DNA from: Flavobacterium foetidum
GTDB taxonomy: Bacteria; Bacteroidota; Bacteroidia; Flavobacteriales; Flavobacteriaceae
Length of the DNA stretch: 64,000 nucleotides
NCBI RefSeq assembly: GCF_004634245.1
Contig: NZ_SJTF01000012.1
Location: 124,001-188,000, forward strand
Direction of reading: 5' to 3'
The stretch's first letter is position 1, and every line of letters begins with the position of its first letter. Under the pieces are notes generated by a model. It was not told the DNA's origin. It worked only from the letters and a program-made list of their open reading frames with translations, and ran no database searches. Shown one piece after another: positions 17,122 to 25,031 of the stretch. The translations under genes and the position numbers were made by a program.

Positions 17122-19443
17122 ATGAAAACAAACAATTTAGGTTACCCAAGAATTGGCAGCAATAGAGAACTGAAAAAAGCCAGCGAACTTTACTGGGCCG
17201 GAAAAATTTCGGCAGACGAACTTATAGATGTCGGAAAAGAAATCCGCCTTAAAAACTGGAAACTACAAGCTCAAGCAGGAGTAGATTTGATTCCGTCTAA
17301 CGATTTTTCTTTTTACGATCAAGTACTTGATTTAACGCTGACCGTTGGCGCAATTCCAGAACGTTATCATGAATTAGCAAAATCGAACTCTTCTTTAGAT
17401 CTATACTTTGCGATGGCAAGAGGTTCGCAGAAAAACGGACAAGATGTTGTGGCTATGGAAATGACAAAATGGTTCGACACCAATTACCATTATATTGTTC
17501 CCGAATTCAAAAAGAATCAAAAGTTTGAATTGTTTTCTGAAAAAATAATCAATGAATTCAAAGAGGCAAATGCTGTTGGAATTAAAACAAAACCTGTCTT
17601 AATTGGTCCTGTTTCCTATCTATTATTAGGAAAAGAAAAAGAAGAAGGTTTCAGCAGAATTGACCTTATTGACGCTCTTCTTCCTGTTTACTTTGAAATT
17701 CTTGAAAAATTGCAAGCAGAAAATGCCCAATACATTCAGCTAGACGAACCTTTCTTAGCTTTAAATTTAACAGATAAAGAAAGAAATGTTTTCACGAAAG
17801 TGTACCATGAAATCAACAGCCGTTTTCCAAAACTTAAAATCATCTTAGCCAATTATTTCGACTGTTTTGGAGAAAATTTAGAAACAGCTTTAGCACTTCC
17901 GGTTGATACTTTCCATTTAGATTTAGTGCGATGTGAGCTTCAGTTAGATGATATTTTAGAATCAGGAAAACTAGCTTCAAACGCAAAACTTTCCTTGGGA
18001 GTGGTTGACGGAAGAAACATCTGGAAAAACGACTTCAAAAAATCATTAGAATTAATCAAAAAAGCGACAGATGCTTTAGGCGAAAACAGAATTTTAATAG
18101 CGCCATCTTGTTCTTTAATCCACAGTCCATGCGATTTGGATTTAGAAACCAACGATCAGACTTTAACTCCTGAAATCAAACAATGGCTGGCTTTTGCCAA
18201 ACAGAAAATCAACGAAATTGTACTTTTAAAACAATTTGCTTCTAATGAAGTTGCTGTCGAAGACTCCGCAGATTATAAAGAAAATGTTTTGGCAAATGAG
18301 AATCGAAAAACGTCAAAATTAATTCATAATAATGAAGTTAAAGCACGTGTTGCAGGAATTACCGCTTCTGATGACAAACGCAAAAGCGCTTTTGCTGTTA
18401 GAAGAAAAAGCCAGATTGAAGCTTTAAAACTACCACTATTCCCAACCACAACCATTGGATCTTTCCCTCAAACAGCAGAAGTGAGAAGCTGGAGAGCAAA
18501 ATTCAAAAAAGGAGAATTAACCCCGTCAGCATACAACGATTTAATCGAGAAAGAAACCGAAGCCACGATTCGTTTTCAGGAAGAAACCGGAATCGATGTT
18601 TTAGTTCATGGCGAGTTTGAGCGCAACGATATGGTGGAATATTTCGGCGAGCAATTGGACGGATTCACTTTTACTAAAAACGGCTGGGTTCAAAGCTACG
18701 GAAGCCGTTGCGTAAAACCACCTGTTATTTACGGAGACGTTTCGAGACCAAACCCAATGACAGTAAAATGGTCGCAATATGCGCAGTCTTTAACACAAAA
18801 ATGGGTAAAAGGCATGCTCACTGGTCCTGTAACGATTTTACAATGGTCGTTTGTGCGCAATGATCAACCACGTTCTGAAACTTGTACACAAATCGCGTTG
18901 GCAATCCGTGATGAGGTTGTCGATTTAGAAAAAGCAGGAATCAAAATCATTCAGATAGACGAGCCCGCCATTCGCGAAGGTCTTCCGCTAAGAAAAGAAG
19001 AATGGGCGAAATATTTAGACTGGGCTGTAAAAGCATTCCGAATTTCGGCCAGCGGTGTCAACGACGATACGCAGATTCACACGCACATGTGCTACAGCGA
19101 ATTCAATGACATCATTCAAAATATCGCCGATATGGATGCCGACGTCATCACAATCGAATGTTCACGTTCTCAGATGGAGCTATTAGATGCTTTTGCGAAT
19201 TTTAAATATCCAAACGAAATTGGTCCTGGAGTCTACGATATCCATTCGCCACGCGTACCTTCGAGCAAAGAAATGGTTCGTTTGTTAGAAAAAGCTTCGG
19301 CTGTTATCCCGATAGACCAACTATGGGTAAATCCAGACTGTGGTTTAAAAACACGTCATTGGGACGAAACCAAAAAAGCGTTAATCGAAATGGTTGCGGC
19401 GGCTCAGGAAATGAGAACGGAAGTAGAAAGCCCTGTTAGCTAA
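17122..19443 (+). CDS. metE: Cobalamin-independent methionine synthase
   Basis: Transfers the methyl of 5-methyl-THF-polyglutamate to homocysteine without B12. The protein is 773 aa, full length. The start MKTNNLGYPRIGSNRELKKA is canonical. The C-terminal catalytic barrel begins near PTTTIGSFPQT, carries the zinc ligands in IHTHMCYSEF and in NPDCGLKTR, and has the IQIDEPAIREGLPLR motif. The organism therefore has both a B12-independent and a B12-dependent (split MetH) enzyme in this one window. Control is probably by the divergent Lrp/AsnC regulator. The assignment is secure. Confidence 0.96.
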   Translation: MKTNNLGYPRIGSNRELKKASELYWAGKISADELIDVGKEIRLKNWKLQAQAGVDLIPSNDFSFYDQVLDLTLTVGAIPERYHELAKSNSSLDLYFAMARGSQKNGQDVVAMEMTKWFDTNYHYIVPEFKKNQKFELFSEKIINEFKEANAVGIKTKPVLIGPVSYLLLGKEKEEGFSRIDLIDALLPVYFEILEKLQAENAQYIQLDEPFLALNLTDKERNVFTKVYHEINSRFPKLKIILANYFDCFGENLETALALPVDTFHLDLVRCELQLDDILESGKLASNAKLSLGVVDGRNIWKNDFKKSLELIKKATDALGENRILIAPSCSLIHSPCDLDLETNDQTLTPEIKQWLAFAKQKINEIVLLKQFASNEVAVEDSADYKENVLANENRKTSKLIHNNEVKARVAGITASDDKRKSAFAVRRKSQIEALKLPLFPTTTIGSFPQTAEVRSWRAKFKKGELTPSAYNDLIEKETEATIRFQEETGIDVLVHGEFERNDMVEYFGEQLDGFTFTKNGWVQSYGSRCVKPPVIYGDVSRPNPMTVKWSQYAQSLTQKWVKGMLTGPVTILQWSFVRNDQPRSETCTQIALAIRDEVVDLEKAGIKIIQIDEPAIREGLPLRKEEWAKYLDWAVKAFRISASGVNDDTQIHTHMCYSEFNDIIQNIADMDADVITIECSRSQMELLDAFANFKYPNEIGPGVYDIHSPRVPSSKEMVRLLEKASAVIPIDQLWVNPDCGLKTRHWDETKKALIEMVAAAQEMRTEVESPVS

Positions 19444-19808
19444 AATTTTTATCTGAAATCTATTTTTGTTTTTTATGCCGATAGGTGGAGTCGACGTTTA
19501 GTTATGTTTTAATCTCGGCTTCACTCGTCTGGCATTTTCTTTAAATAGCTGATTAATAAACCTGTGTAAACATACTTTATCTTTTTAAATCTACCTGAAA
19601 AGCAGTTGCACAAAAACTATCTCATCCAAAGGGTTGATTTATATTTTGAAGCAGAAAATTAACGTTTTAAAAAGCACGTTTTGTCCCGCTATCCACTATA
19701 TCTTTTTCTGTCTAAAGAAGCCAGAAAAAGGATACCGCTTCTATCGGGGCTAAGGAAGAAACATATATTTTTCATAAGAATTTACTTTAAACAATAAAAT
19801 ACCTTATA
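19444..19808. repeat. Intergenic region with REP-like elements
   Basis: No gene is seen between metE and higB. A GCCGATAGGTGG/CTCGTCTGGC-type element lies at about 19476-19542, and a hairpin element at 19684-19753 (CCCGCTATCC...GGATACCGCTTCTATCGGGGCT). The latter is the family seen at 7295-7358 and 34660-34718. Confidence 0.6.
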
Positions 19809-19840
19809 TTTGCAAAATGTTCACTTTTAAGATAACTTTG
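19809..19840 (+). promoter_or_regulatory. higBA promoter, implying a leaderless mRNA
   Basis: TTTG (19809-19812), 20 nt, then TAACTTTG (19833-19840). The toxin ATG starts six bases later, about where transcription should begin, so the mRNA would be leaderless or nearly so. Confidence 0.55.
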
Positions 19841-19845
19841 CAGAA

Positions 19846-20178
19846 ATGGCAAGAACAATCATATTTCATAAAAACCATTTCATTGAGTTTTATCAAGTCC
19901 AAAATGAAAAGGTTAAATTGAAAATTCAGTACGTCCTTGAACTGATAAAACAAGTTGATAGAGTTCCTGAAAAATTTTTAAAACATGTATCCGGAACTGA
20001 AGGACTTTATGAAATAAGAATTGAAGTCAAATCAGATATTTATAGAATATTTTGCTGTTTCGATCAAGGAAAACTAGTGATTCTTTTTAATGGGTTTCAA
20101 AAAAAATCGCAAAAAACACCAAAAGAAGAATTACATAGAGCAAAGGAATTAATGACTGACTATTTTCAACAGAAATAA
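19846..20178 (+). CDS. higB: HigB/RelE-type toxin (Gp49-like)
   Basis: A protein of 110 aa. The pattern of ARTIIFHKNHFIEFYQ, a helix, FLKHVSGTEGLYEIRIE, DIYRIFCCFDQGKLVILFNGF and KKSQKTPKEE is that of the HigB/Gp49 branch of RelE-like ribosome-dependent mRNA interferases; LYEIRIE with the later R and F residues is the family core. Toxin-first order, with the HTH antitoxin 8 nt downstream, is the HigBA layout rather than RelBE. The pair lies next to the decayed copy of an outer-membrane gene, a common type of landing site for such modules. Activity is predicted only. Confidence 0.85.
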   Translation: MARTIIFHKNHFIEFYQVQNEKVKLKIQYVLELIKQVDRVPEKFLKHVSGTEGLYEIRIEVKSDIYRIFCCFDQGKLVILFNGFQKKSQKTPKEELHRAKELMTDYFQQK

Positions 20179-20186
20179 ATACCACT

Positions 20187-20486
20187 ATGAAAAATTATAA
20201 AAACATACAATCTTTTGATGATCTCATTGAAGTTGAACACGGAAAGATTGGCAGCGAAAGCAGAAACCAATTTGAAGAAAAATCACAAATGTTCATTATT
20301 AGTGAAATGTTAAAAGAAGCCCGTAAAGAAGCTAATTTAACTCAAGAACAATTAGCAGATAAAACCGGAACTAAAAAAAGTTACATTTCAAAACTTGAAA
20401 ATGGAAAAGGTAATGTACAGCTTTCCACTCTAATTAGAATCTTTGAAATAGGCTTAAACAAGAGGGTCGGATTGACTTTTTTGTAA
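20187..20486 (+). CDS. higA: HigA-type antitoxin, XRE/Cro helix-turn-helix
   Basis: A protein of 99 aa. The N-terminal 40 residues are a polar segment, and the C-terminal XRE domain reads MLKEARKEANLTQEQLADK...SYISKLENGKGNVQLSTL. It is 8 nt downstream of the toxin and surely co-transcribed with it. It should neutralise HigB and repress the promoter at 19809-19840. The protein ends shortly after the HTH (LNKRVGLTFL), as in other HigA proteins of this branch. Confidence 0.85.
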   Translation: MKNYKNIQSFDDLIEVEHGKIGSESRNQFEEKSQMFIISEMLKEARKEANLTQEQLADKTGTKKSYISKLENGKGNVQLSTLIRIFEIGLNKRVGLTFL

Positions 20487-20507
20487 AAGCACTCCAAACC
20501 CCAAGAT

Positions 20508-20665
20508 TTACTGTTTTACCGAAGTTGAAGTAGAAACTATCAATATCTGGTCAGTCGTTGTCATAACTTAACGTTTCGTATCCTAAACCTCCAATGCTGA
20601 AGTTAAGATCAAAACACTTTTTCATGTTTATGAAAAGTGCCGGAGTCAGACCAAATAGATTGCAT
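20508..20665 (-). pseudogene. Decayed 3' remnant of an outer-membrane barrel gene
   Basis: Minus-strand DNA here is clearly related to the 3' end of the intact gene at 20820-21404. Shared blocks include CCTAAACCTCCAATGCTGAA and the region around GAAGTTGAAGTAGAAA (plus-strand reading), with base changes and indels that close the frame. Only about 50 codons survive. It was a tandem paralogue of the neighbouring gene. The rest of the 20487-20819 gap shows no gene. Confidence 0.75.
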
Positions 20666-20765
20666 TTTCTTTAATATTCAAAAAAAACACCTAATAGATG
20701 CAGTAAAATGATATCTATCGCATAACAAAAATTAAAATTCCTGCGTGTAAAATGCATTGGTATAA

Positions 20766-20796
20766 ATGCAAAAAGCATCCGCCGAGGCGAATGCTT
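20766..20796 (-). terminator. Terminator of the outer-membrane barrel gene
   Basis: On the minus strand, AAGCATTCGCC-TCG-GGCGGATGCTTTTTGC forms a strong hairpin followed by a T run, 24 nt past the stop codon. Confidence 0.85.
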
Positions 20797-20819
20797 CCTG
20801 AAATTGAATATATCTAAGA

Positions 20820-21404
20820 CTAGAAGTTTTTAGAAATTCCAATGTTGAATGTCTGACCGAAATTGAAGTAGAAATTACTCACGTCAGCACCATTGTTATC
20901 GTAGCTTAAAGTTTCGAAACCTAAACCTCCAATGCTGAAGTTAAGACCAAAACCTTTTTTCATGTTGATGAAAAGCGCTGGAGTTACACCTGCGTAAACA
21001 CCATCAGCTTTAGATTTGTAAAATGCGTTTCCAGGACCGTACTCTTTGTACTTTTGGTTTTGTACACCTACTCCCATATCTGCAAAAACAGAGAAAGTCT
21101 GGCTCAATGGCATAGTGTAACGTACAAATGCACCGATTTTGAAACCGTTAAGTTTTTCTTCAACAGCTCCGTCATCGTTAGTTGCAGAAGTCACAGCAAA
21201 TTCACCTCCCACAGTCCAGTTATCGTGAAATTGGTAACCCACTTTTGGAGAGAAAGTAAAAGAGTTTACTTTTTCTTCGCTAAACTGATATTCAGTTTTT
21301 TCAGAAGAATAAGAAATGTTTCCACCAACTAGGATTGTACCTTTTTGTGCATTTGCAAAACCACCGATAGCTAAAAGAGCCATCACTAAAATTTTTTTTG
21401 TCAT
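20820..21404 (-). CDS. Outer-membrane beta-barrel protein
   Basis: A protein of 194 aa with a signal peptide (MTKKILVMALLAIGGFANAQ, cleaved near residue 19-20). The mature part alternates hydrophobic and polar residues in short strands (GTILVGGNISY, FTFSPKVGYQF, WTVGGEFAVT, FKIGAFVRYTM), and the C-terminus ends in a Phe (IGISKNF), as for OmpA/OmpW-like small barrels. It has its own terminator at 20766-20796, and a decayed paralogue lies just downstream. The specific function is unknown. Confidence 0.8.
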   Translation of the reverse strand: MTKKILVMALLAIGGFANAQKGTILVGGNISYSSEKTEYQFSEEKVNSFTFSPKVGYQFHDNWTVGGEFAVTSATNDDGAVEEKLNGFKIGAFVRYTMPLSQTFSVFADMGVGVQNQKYKEYGPGNAFYKSKADGVYAGVTPALFINMKKGFGLNFSIGGLGFETLSYDNNGADVSNFYFNFGQTFNIGISKNF

Positions 21405-21531
21405 GTTTTAAATTTATTTTTGTTGAATTTAAGCTTCCTTTAACAATAACAGTGCCGTGAATTAAGGGTTTTAAGTTTTTTTTATGATTACTTTAAAATG
21501 TAAAATACTGTGGTTAGAATTATTTTCTGTT

Positions 21532-21539
21532 TACTTTTG
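21532..21539 (+). promoter_or_regulatory. -7 element of the gldA promoter
   Basis: TACTTTTG matches TAnnTTTG and lies 16 nt before the gldA ATG. No clear -33 TTTG is seen. Confidence 0.5.
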
Positions 21540-21555
21540 CAGTAAATAAAAAGTC

Positions 21556-22452
21556 ATGTCGATAGTAGTAAACAACATATCAAAAAGTTACGGAACCCAA
21601 AAAGCGTTAAACTCGATTTCATTCTCTATACAAAAAGGAGAAATTGTTGGATTCTTAGGTCCCAACGGAGCTGGAAAATCTACTTTGATGAAAATTTTGA
21701 CCACTTATTTGCTGGCAGACAAAGGTCAGGCGCTTGTAAATGGTCACGATGTCATGACAAACACAAAAGAAGTCCAGCGATCAATCGGGTATCTTCCAGA
21801 GCACAATCCGCTGTATTTGGATTTGTATATTCGTGAGTATTTGGCTTTTAATGCCGATGTTTATAAAGTTCCGAAATCAAGAATCGAAGAAGTTATTCAA
21901 CTGACAGGACTGACACCAGAAAGCCATAAAAAAATAGGCCAATTGTCTAAAGGATACCGCCAGCGTGTAGGACTTGCAAATGCTTTGCTACATGACCCTG
22001 AGGTTTTGATTTTGGATGAGCCAACTACTGGTCTGGATCCGAACCAGTTAATGGAAATTCGGAACGTAATCAAAAATGCAGGGAAAAATAAAACTGTTTT
22101 TCTCTCAACACACATTATGCAGGAAGTAGAAGCAATCTGCGATCGTGTCATAATTATTGACAAAGGACAAATTGTTGCCGACAATAAATTAGACCATTTG
22201 GTTGCCGCAAATAAAGAACAGGTTATCGAAGTCGAATTTGATTACAAAGTGGAAGAGCAATTACTGGCTAGATTGGAAAACATCAGTTCCTATGTCAATA
22301 CACACGATATGACTTGGGAGCTTACTTTTGTTACCGAAAAAGATATGCGTCCCGCAATTTTTGATTTCGCAAGCGAAAACGGCTTAAAAACGTTGCAACT
22401 CAATCAGAAAAATAAAAATCTTGAAGCCGTTTTTAGGGAAATCACCAAATAA
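21556..22452 (+). CDS. gldA: Gliding-motility ABC transporter ATP-binding subunit GldA
   Basis: A protein of 298 aa, close to the length of known GldA. Walker A is GPNGAGKST at 35-43, the ABC signature LSKGYRQR at 130-137, and Walker B LILDEPT at 151-157, followed by a C-terminal extension of about 80 residues. GldA works with the membrane proteins GldF and GldG, which are needed for gliding in Flavobacterium; neither is in this window, and gldA apart from gldFG is the usual arrangement. Other ABC-2 type ATPases look similar, so the GldA name rests on overall resemblance, length and organism. Confidence 0.85.
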   Translation: MSIVVNNISKSYGTQKALNSISFSIQKGEIVGFLGPNGAGKSTLMKILTTYLLADKGQALVNGHDVMTNTKEVQRSIGYLPEHNPLYLDLYIREYLAFNADVYKVPKSRIEEVIQLTGLTPESHKKIGQLSKGYRQRVGLANALLHDPEVLILDEPTTGLDPNQLMEIRNVIKNAGKNKTVFLSTHIMQEVEAICDRVIIIDKGQIVADNKLDHLVAANKEQVIEVEFDYKVEEQLLARLENISSYVNTHDMTWELTFVTEKDMRPAIFDFASENGLKTLQLNQKNKNLEAVFREITK

Positions 22453-22480
22453 GCCTCAAATTTATTATATCATTCACACA

Positions 22481-22516
22481 AAAGAGCGATTGTTTCAGAG
22501 CAAATCGCTCTTTTTG
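22481..22516 (+). terminator. Terminator of gldA
   Basis: AAGAGCGATT-N12-AATCGCTCTTTTTG, a ten-base-pair stem plus a T run, lies about 30 nt after the gldA stop codon. Confidence 0.9.
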
Positions 22517-22623
22517 TACGTAATTATTTCATTTTCAGGTTTTGTTAACCTCTCTTTTCCAAGAGCTTAAAAATATTTTTCAAATTAATTTTATTTTTAT
22601 TTAGACTTATTATAAATAGTTGT

Positions 22624-22631
22624 TATCTTTG
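22624..22631 (+). promoter_or_regulatory. -7 element upstream of the small ORF and TonB-linked barrel
   Basis: TATCTTTG matches TAnnTTTG. The -33 region is only a TTTA-like sequence. It would give a leader of about 185 nt before the barrel gene, or about 20 nt before the small ORF at 22657. Confidence 0.5.
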
Positions 22632-22656
22632 GCATCATAATTTAAAATGCCACACG

Positions 22657-22767
22657 ATGACTTCTACACTCCATTACATAAAAAAAGCTTTTTCTGCTAC
22701 TTTACACCAGCTTTTAAATCTTCGAAAAAGAATTTCAGAAAAACTAGAACAGCTTGTTCTTCAATAA
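22657..22767 (+). CDS. Possible small protein (36 aa)
   Basis: A short frame starting MTSTLHYIKKAF and ending EKLEQLVLQ, rich in Leu, Lys and Glu in an amphipathic-helix pattern. It starts about 25 nt after a good -7 element and ends 56 nt before the TonB-linked barrel gene, so it would be the first ORF of that transcript. No family is recognised. An overlapping frame from ATG 22648 also stays open, so this choice is uncertain. Confidence 0.35.
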   Translation: MTSTLHYIKKAFSATLHQLLNLRKRISEKLEQLVLQ

Positions 22768-22823
22768 TTCTTAAAACTCAGGATTTTATTCTAAACAAAA
22801 TTTAGGATAGCAAATTAATCAGC

Positions 22824-24938
22824 ATGAAAAATTTTATTACCTCCATGATGCTTGCTTTTTCGGTATACGGGTTCTCTCAGACAGAAAAAGAAAAAGACAG
22901 TATTATTGAAACCATAAACGTCTTAGACGAAGTTGTCTTGACCAAAAAAAAGGTTTTATACACTCAAAAATCAGATAGACTTGTTTTTAATGTCGAAAAC
23001 AGTATCGTGTCTGAAGGGGGGACGGCTCTAGACGTACTTTCTCGTGCGCCAGGAGTTGTGGTTTCGCAGGATGGCGATTTATCGTTGCGCGGACAGCAGG
23101 GCGTTGCTGTCATGATTAACGGAAAACTGACACAGCTTTCGCAAAAAGAATTGGCCAATTATTTAAAATCGACGGCTTCATCTAATATTAAACAGATTGA
23201 AGTAATTACAAATCCATCAGCAAAATATGATGCTGCTGGAAAAGCCGGAATTATTAATATCATCCTAAAAAAAACTACCGAATCTGGACTAAAAGGAACG
23301 GCCTTCGCCAGCTATGGAAGAGGTCGAAAAAACCGAAATAGTGCGGGTTTTAACTTAAATTACAATAAGGACAAATGGGGCGTTTATGGCAATTATAGTT
23401 ATACTTTCCGAGGTGAAGAAGAAAAGAAAGAATTCAATCAAACTCAGTTTACAGACGAAACACGTCAGCAAATTGCAACGAAGAATCATCAGACTTCTAT
23501 CACAGATGAGCCTTTGACTTCAAACAATTTTAAAATCGGAACGCAATATGAAGTTTCCGCAAAAACGAATTTAGAGTTTTATGTAGATGCCAAAATCGGA
23601 AGCTATCAAAATATAGCCGACGGGACGAATTTATTAACAGATGCCTCAAATCAAACTGTTTTTGATGCCGTAACGTATAATAACAGCAAAGAAAAATGGA
23701 ATGATTACACCTACGCTTTTTCTGGCGTTCATAAATTTGATAAAGAAGGACAAACCATGGCTTTTGATTTTGAATATGAAACCTCTAAATTTAGATCAAA
23801 TCAATTTCAAAGTGCCGACAATACAGCTTCTGCCGTAACTGTAAATGATCGCCGAGGTTATATTCCGTCTCAATTAAAAGTTTTTAGCGGAAAAGTTGAT
23901 TTTGTCAATCCGATTAAAGAAAAACAATCTCTAGAATGGGGTTTCAAAGGAAGCATTAAAAACAATGATAATCCTTCTGTTTATGAATATTATGACAACA
24001 ATCAATGGTTAATCGATTTTAATTCGACCAACCATTTTGAATACAATGAACAGATTTTTGCAGCCTACATCAATTACAAATACCAATTAGAAAAACTCAA
24101 TATTCAGGCAGGTTTAAGAAGCGAGTATACAGCAATCGATATCAATCAGAAAACCTTAAATGAAGAGCATAAAGACGATTATCTCAAATGGTTCCCGAGC
24201 CTTTCCTTAAAATATGAATTTACAAGCAGCCATTCGGTTCACGCGTCCTACAGTAGACGAATCAACAGACCGAGCCAGTTCGACTTAAATCCGTTTCGTT
24301 TTTATGACGACTCGTTTAATTATTCTCAAGGAAATCCAAACTTGTTACCTGAAATAACAAATGCTATGGAAATTGGCTACGCTTGGAAAAGCAGTTTTAT
24401 GGCATCTGTTTATTTGAACAAAACAAAAGATGTTTTTACAGAAGTATACAATTACGACCCAAACACCAATACAACAGTTACCACTGAAATCAATGTAAGC
24501 AAATCTTACAATTACGGCATTAATATTACCAATAGTTCTGAGCTTAACAAATGGTGGTCGGTAAACACACTTTTTAATGTGTTTGAAAATAAATTTATGG
24601 GAAATGTACTCAACAGCACCACAATTGATCCTATTATGACTGTGAATCTGAATGTTCAAAATTCATTTACCCTTACCGAAACCCTTAAAGCCGAAGCAAA
24701 TGCGCAGTATCAGTCGAAGTCTAATCTTGGGATTTACCAACGAGACGGCTTCTTTGATTTCAGCATCGGAATTTCAAAACAGGTTTTGGAAAAAAAAGGA
24801 ACTATCAAACTTAATGTTACGGATATTTTCAACACCAATAATTTTCATATCAAATCTGTAGTTGCACAGACAAGCTTTGATAAAAAATACGATTTGGATA
24901 ATCGTATTGCAACCATTGCATTTACGTACAGAATTTAA
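22824..24938 (+). CDS. TonB-linked outer-membrane beta-barrel family protein (OMP_b-brl_3)
   Basis: A protein of 704 aa with a signal peptide (ends near YGFSQ, residue 19). It has a plug-like domain containing LDEVVLTKKKVLYTQKSDR, ALDVLSRAPGVVVSQDGDLS, VMINGKLTQLS and IEVITNPSAKYDAAGKAGI, then a long barrel ending FTYRI. Unlike most relatives it lacks the N-terminal carboxypeptidase-regulatory domain, and no clear TonB box is visible. The substrate cannot be told: no SusD-like or transport genes are nearby. A terminator follows at 24987-25026. Confidence 0.85.
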   Translation: MKNFITSMMLAFSVYGFSQTEKEKDSIIETINVLDEVVLTKKKVLYTQKSDRLVFNVENSIVSEGGTALDVLSRAPGVVVSQDGDLSLRGQQGVAVMINGKLTQLSQKELANYLKSTASSNIKQIEVITNPSAKYDAAGKAGIINIILKKTTESGLKGTAFASYGRGRKNRNSAGFNLNYNKDKWGVYGNYSYTFRGEEEKKEFNQTQFTDETRQQIATKNHQTSITDEPLTSNNFKIGTQYEVSAKTNLEFYVDAKIGSYQNIADGTNLLTDASNQTVFDAVTYNNSKEKWNDYTYAFSGVHKFDKEGQTMAFDFEYETSKFRSNQFQSADNTASAVTVNDRRGYIPSQLKVFSGKVDFVNPIKEKQSLEWGFKGSIKNNDNPSVYEYYDNNQWLIDFNSTNHFEYNEQIFAAYINYKYQLEKLNIQAGLRSEYTAIDINQKTLNEEHKDDYLKWFPSLSLKYEFTSSHSVHASYSRRINRPSQFDLNPFRFYDDSFNYSQGNPNLLPEITNAMEIGYAWKSSFMASVYLNKTKDVFTEVYNYDPNTNTTVTTEINVSKSYNYGINITNSSELNKWWSVNTLFNVFENKFMGNVLNSTTIDPIMTVNLNVQNSFTLTETLKAEANAQYQSKSNLGIYQRDGFFDFSIGISKQVLEKKGTIKLNVTDIFNTNNFHIKSVVAQTSFDKKYDLDNRIATIAFTYRI

Positions 24939-24986
24939 GATTATTCATTCTTGAATATTGTTTTTTGTTTTTTTTTTGTGTTAGTT

Positions 24987-25026
24987 AAAAAGAGTCTGTT
25001 TTCCTTTCAACAGACTCTTTTGTTTT
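24987..25026. terminator. Bidirectional terminator after the TonB-linked barrel
   Basis: AAAGAGTCTGTT-N8-AACAGACTCTTTTGTTTTTT, placed between two convergent genes. Confidence 0.9.
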
Positions 25027-25031
25027 TTAAA

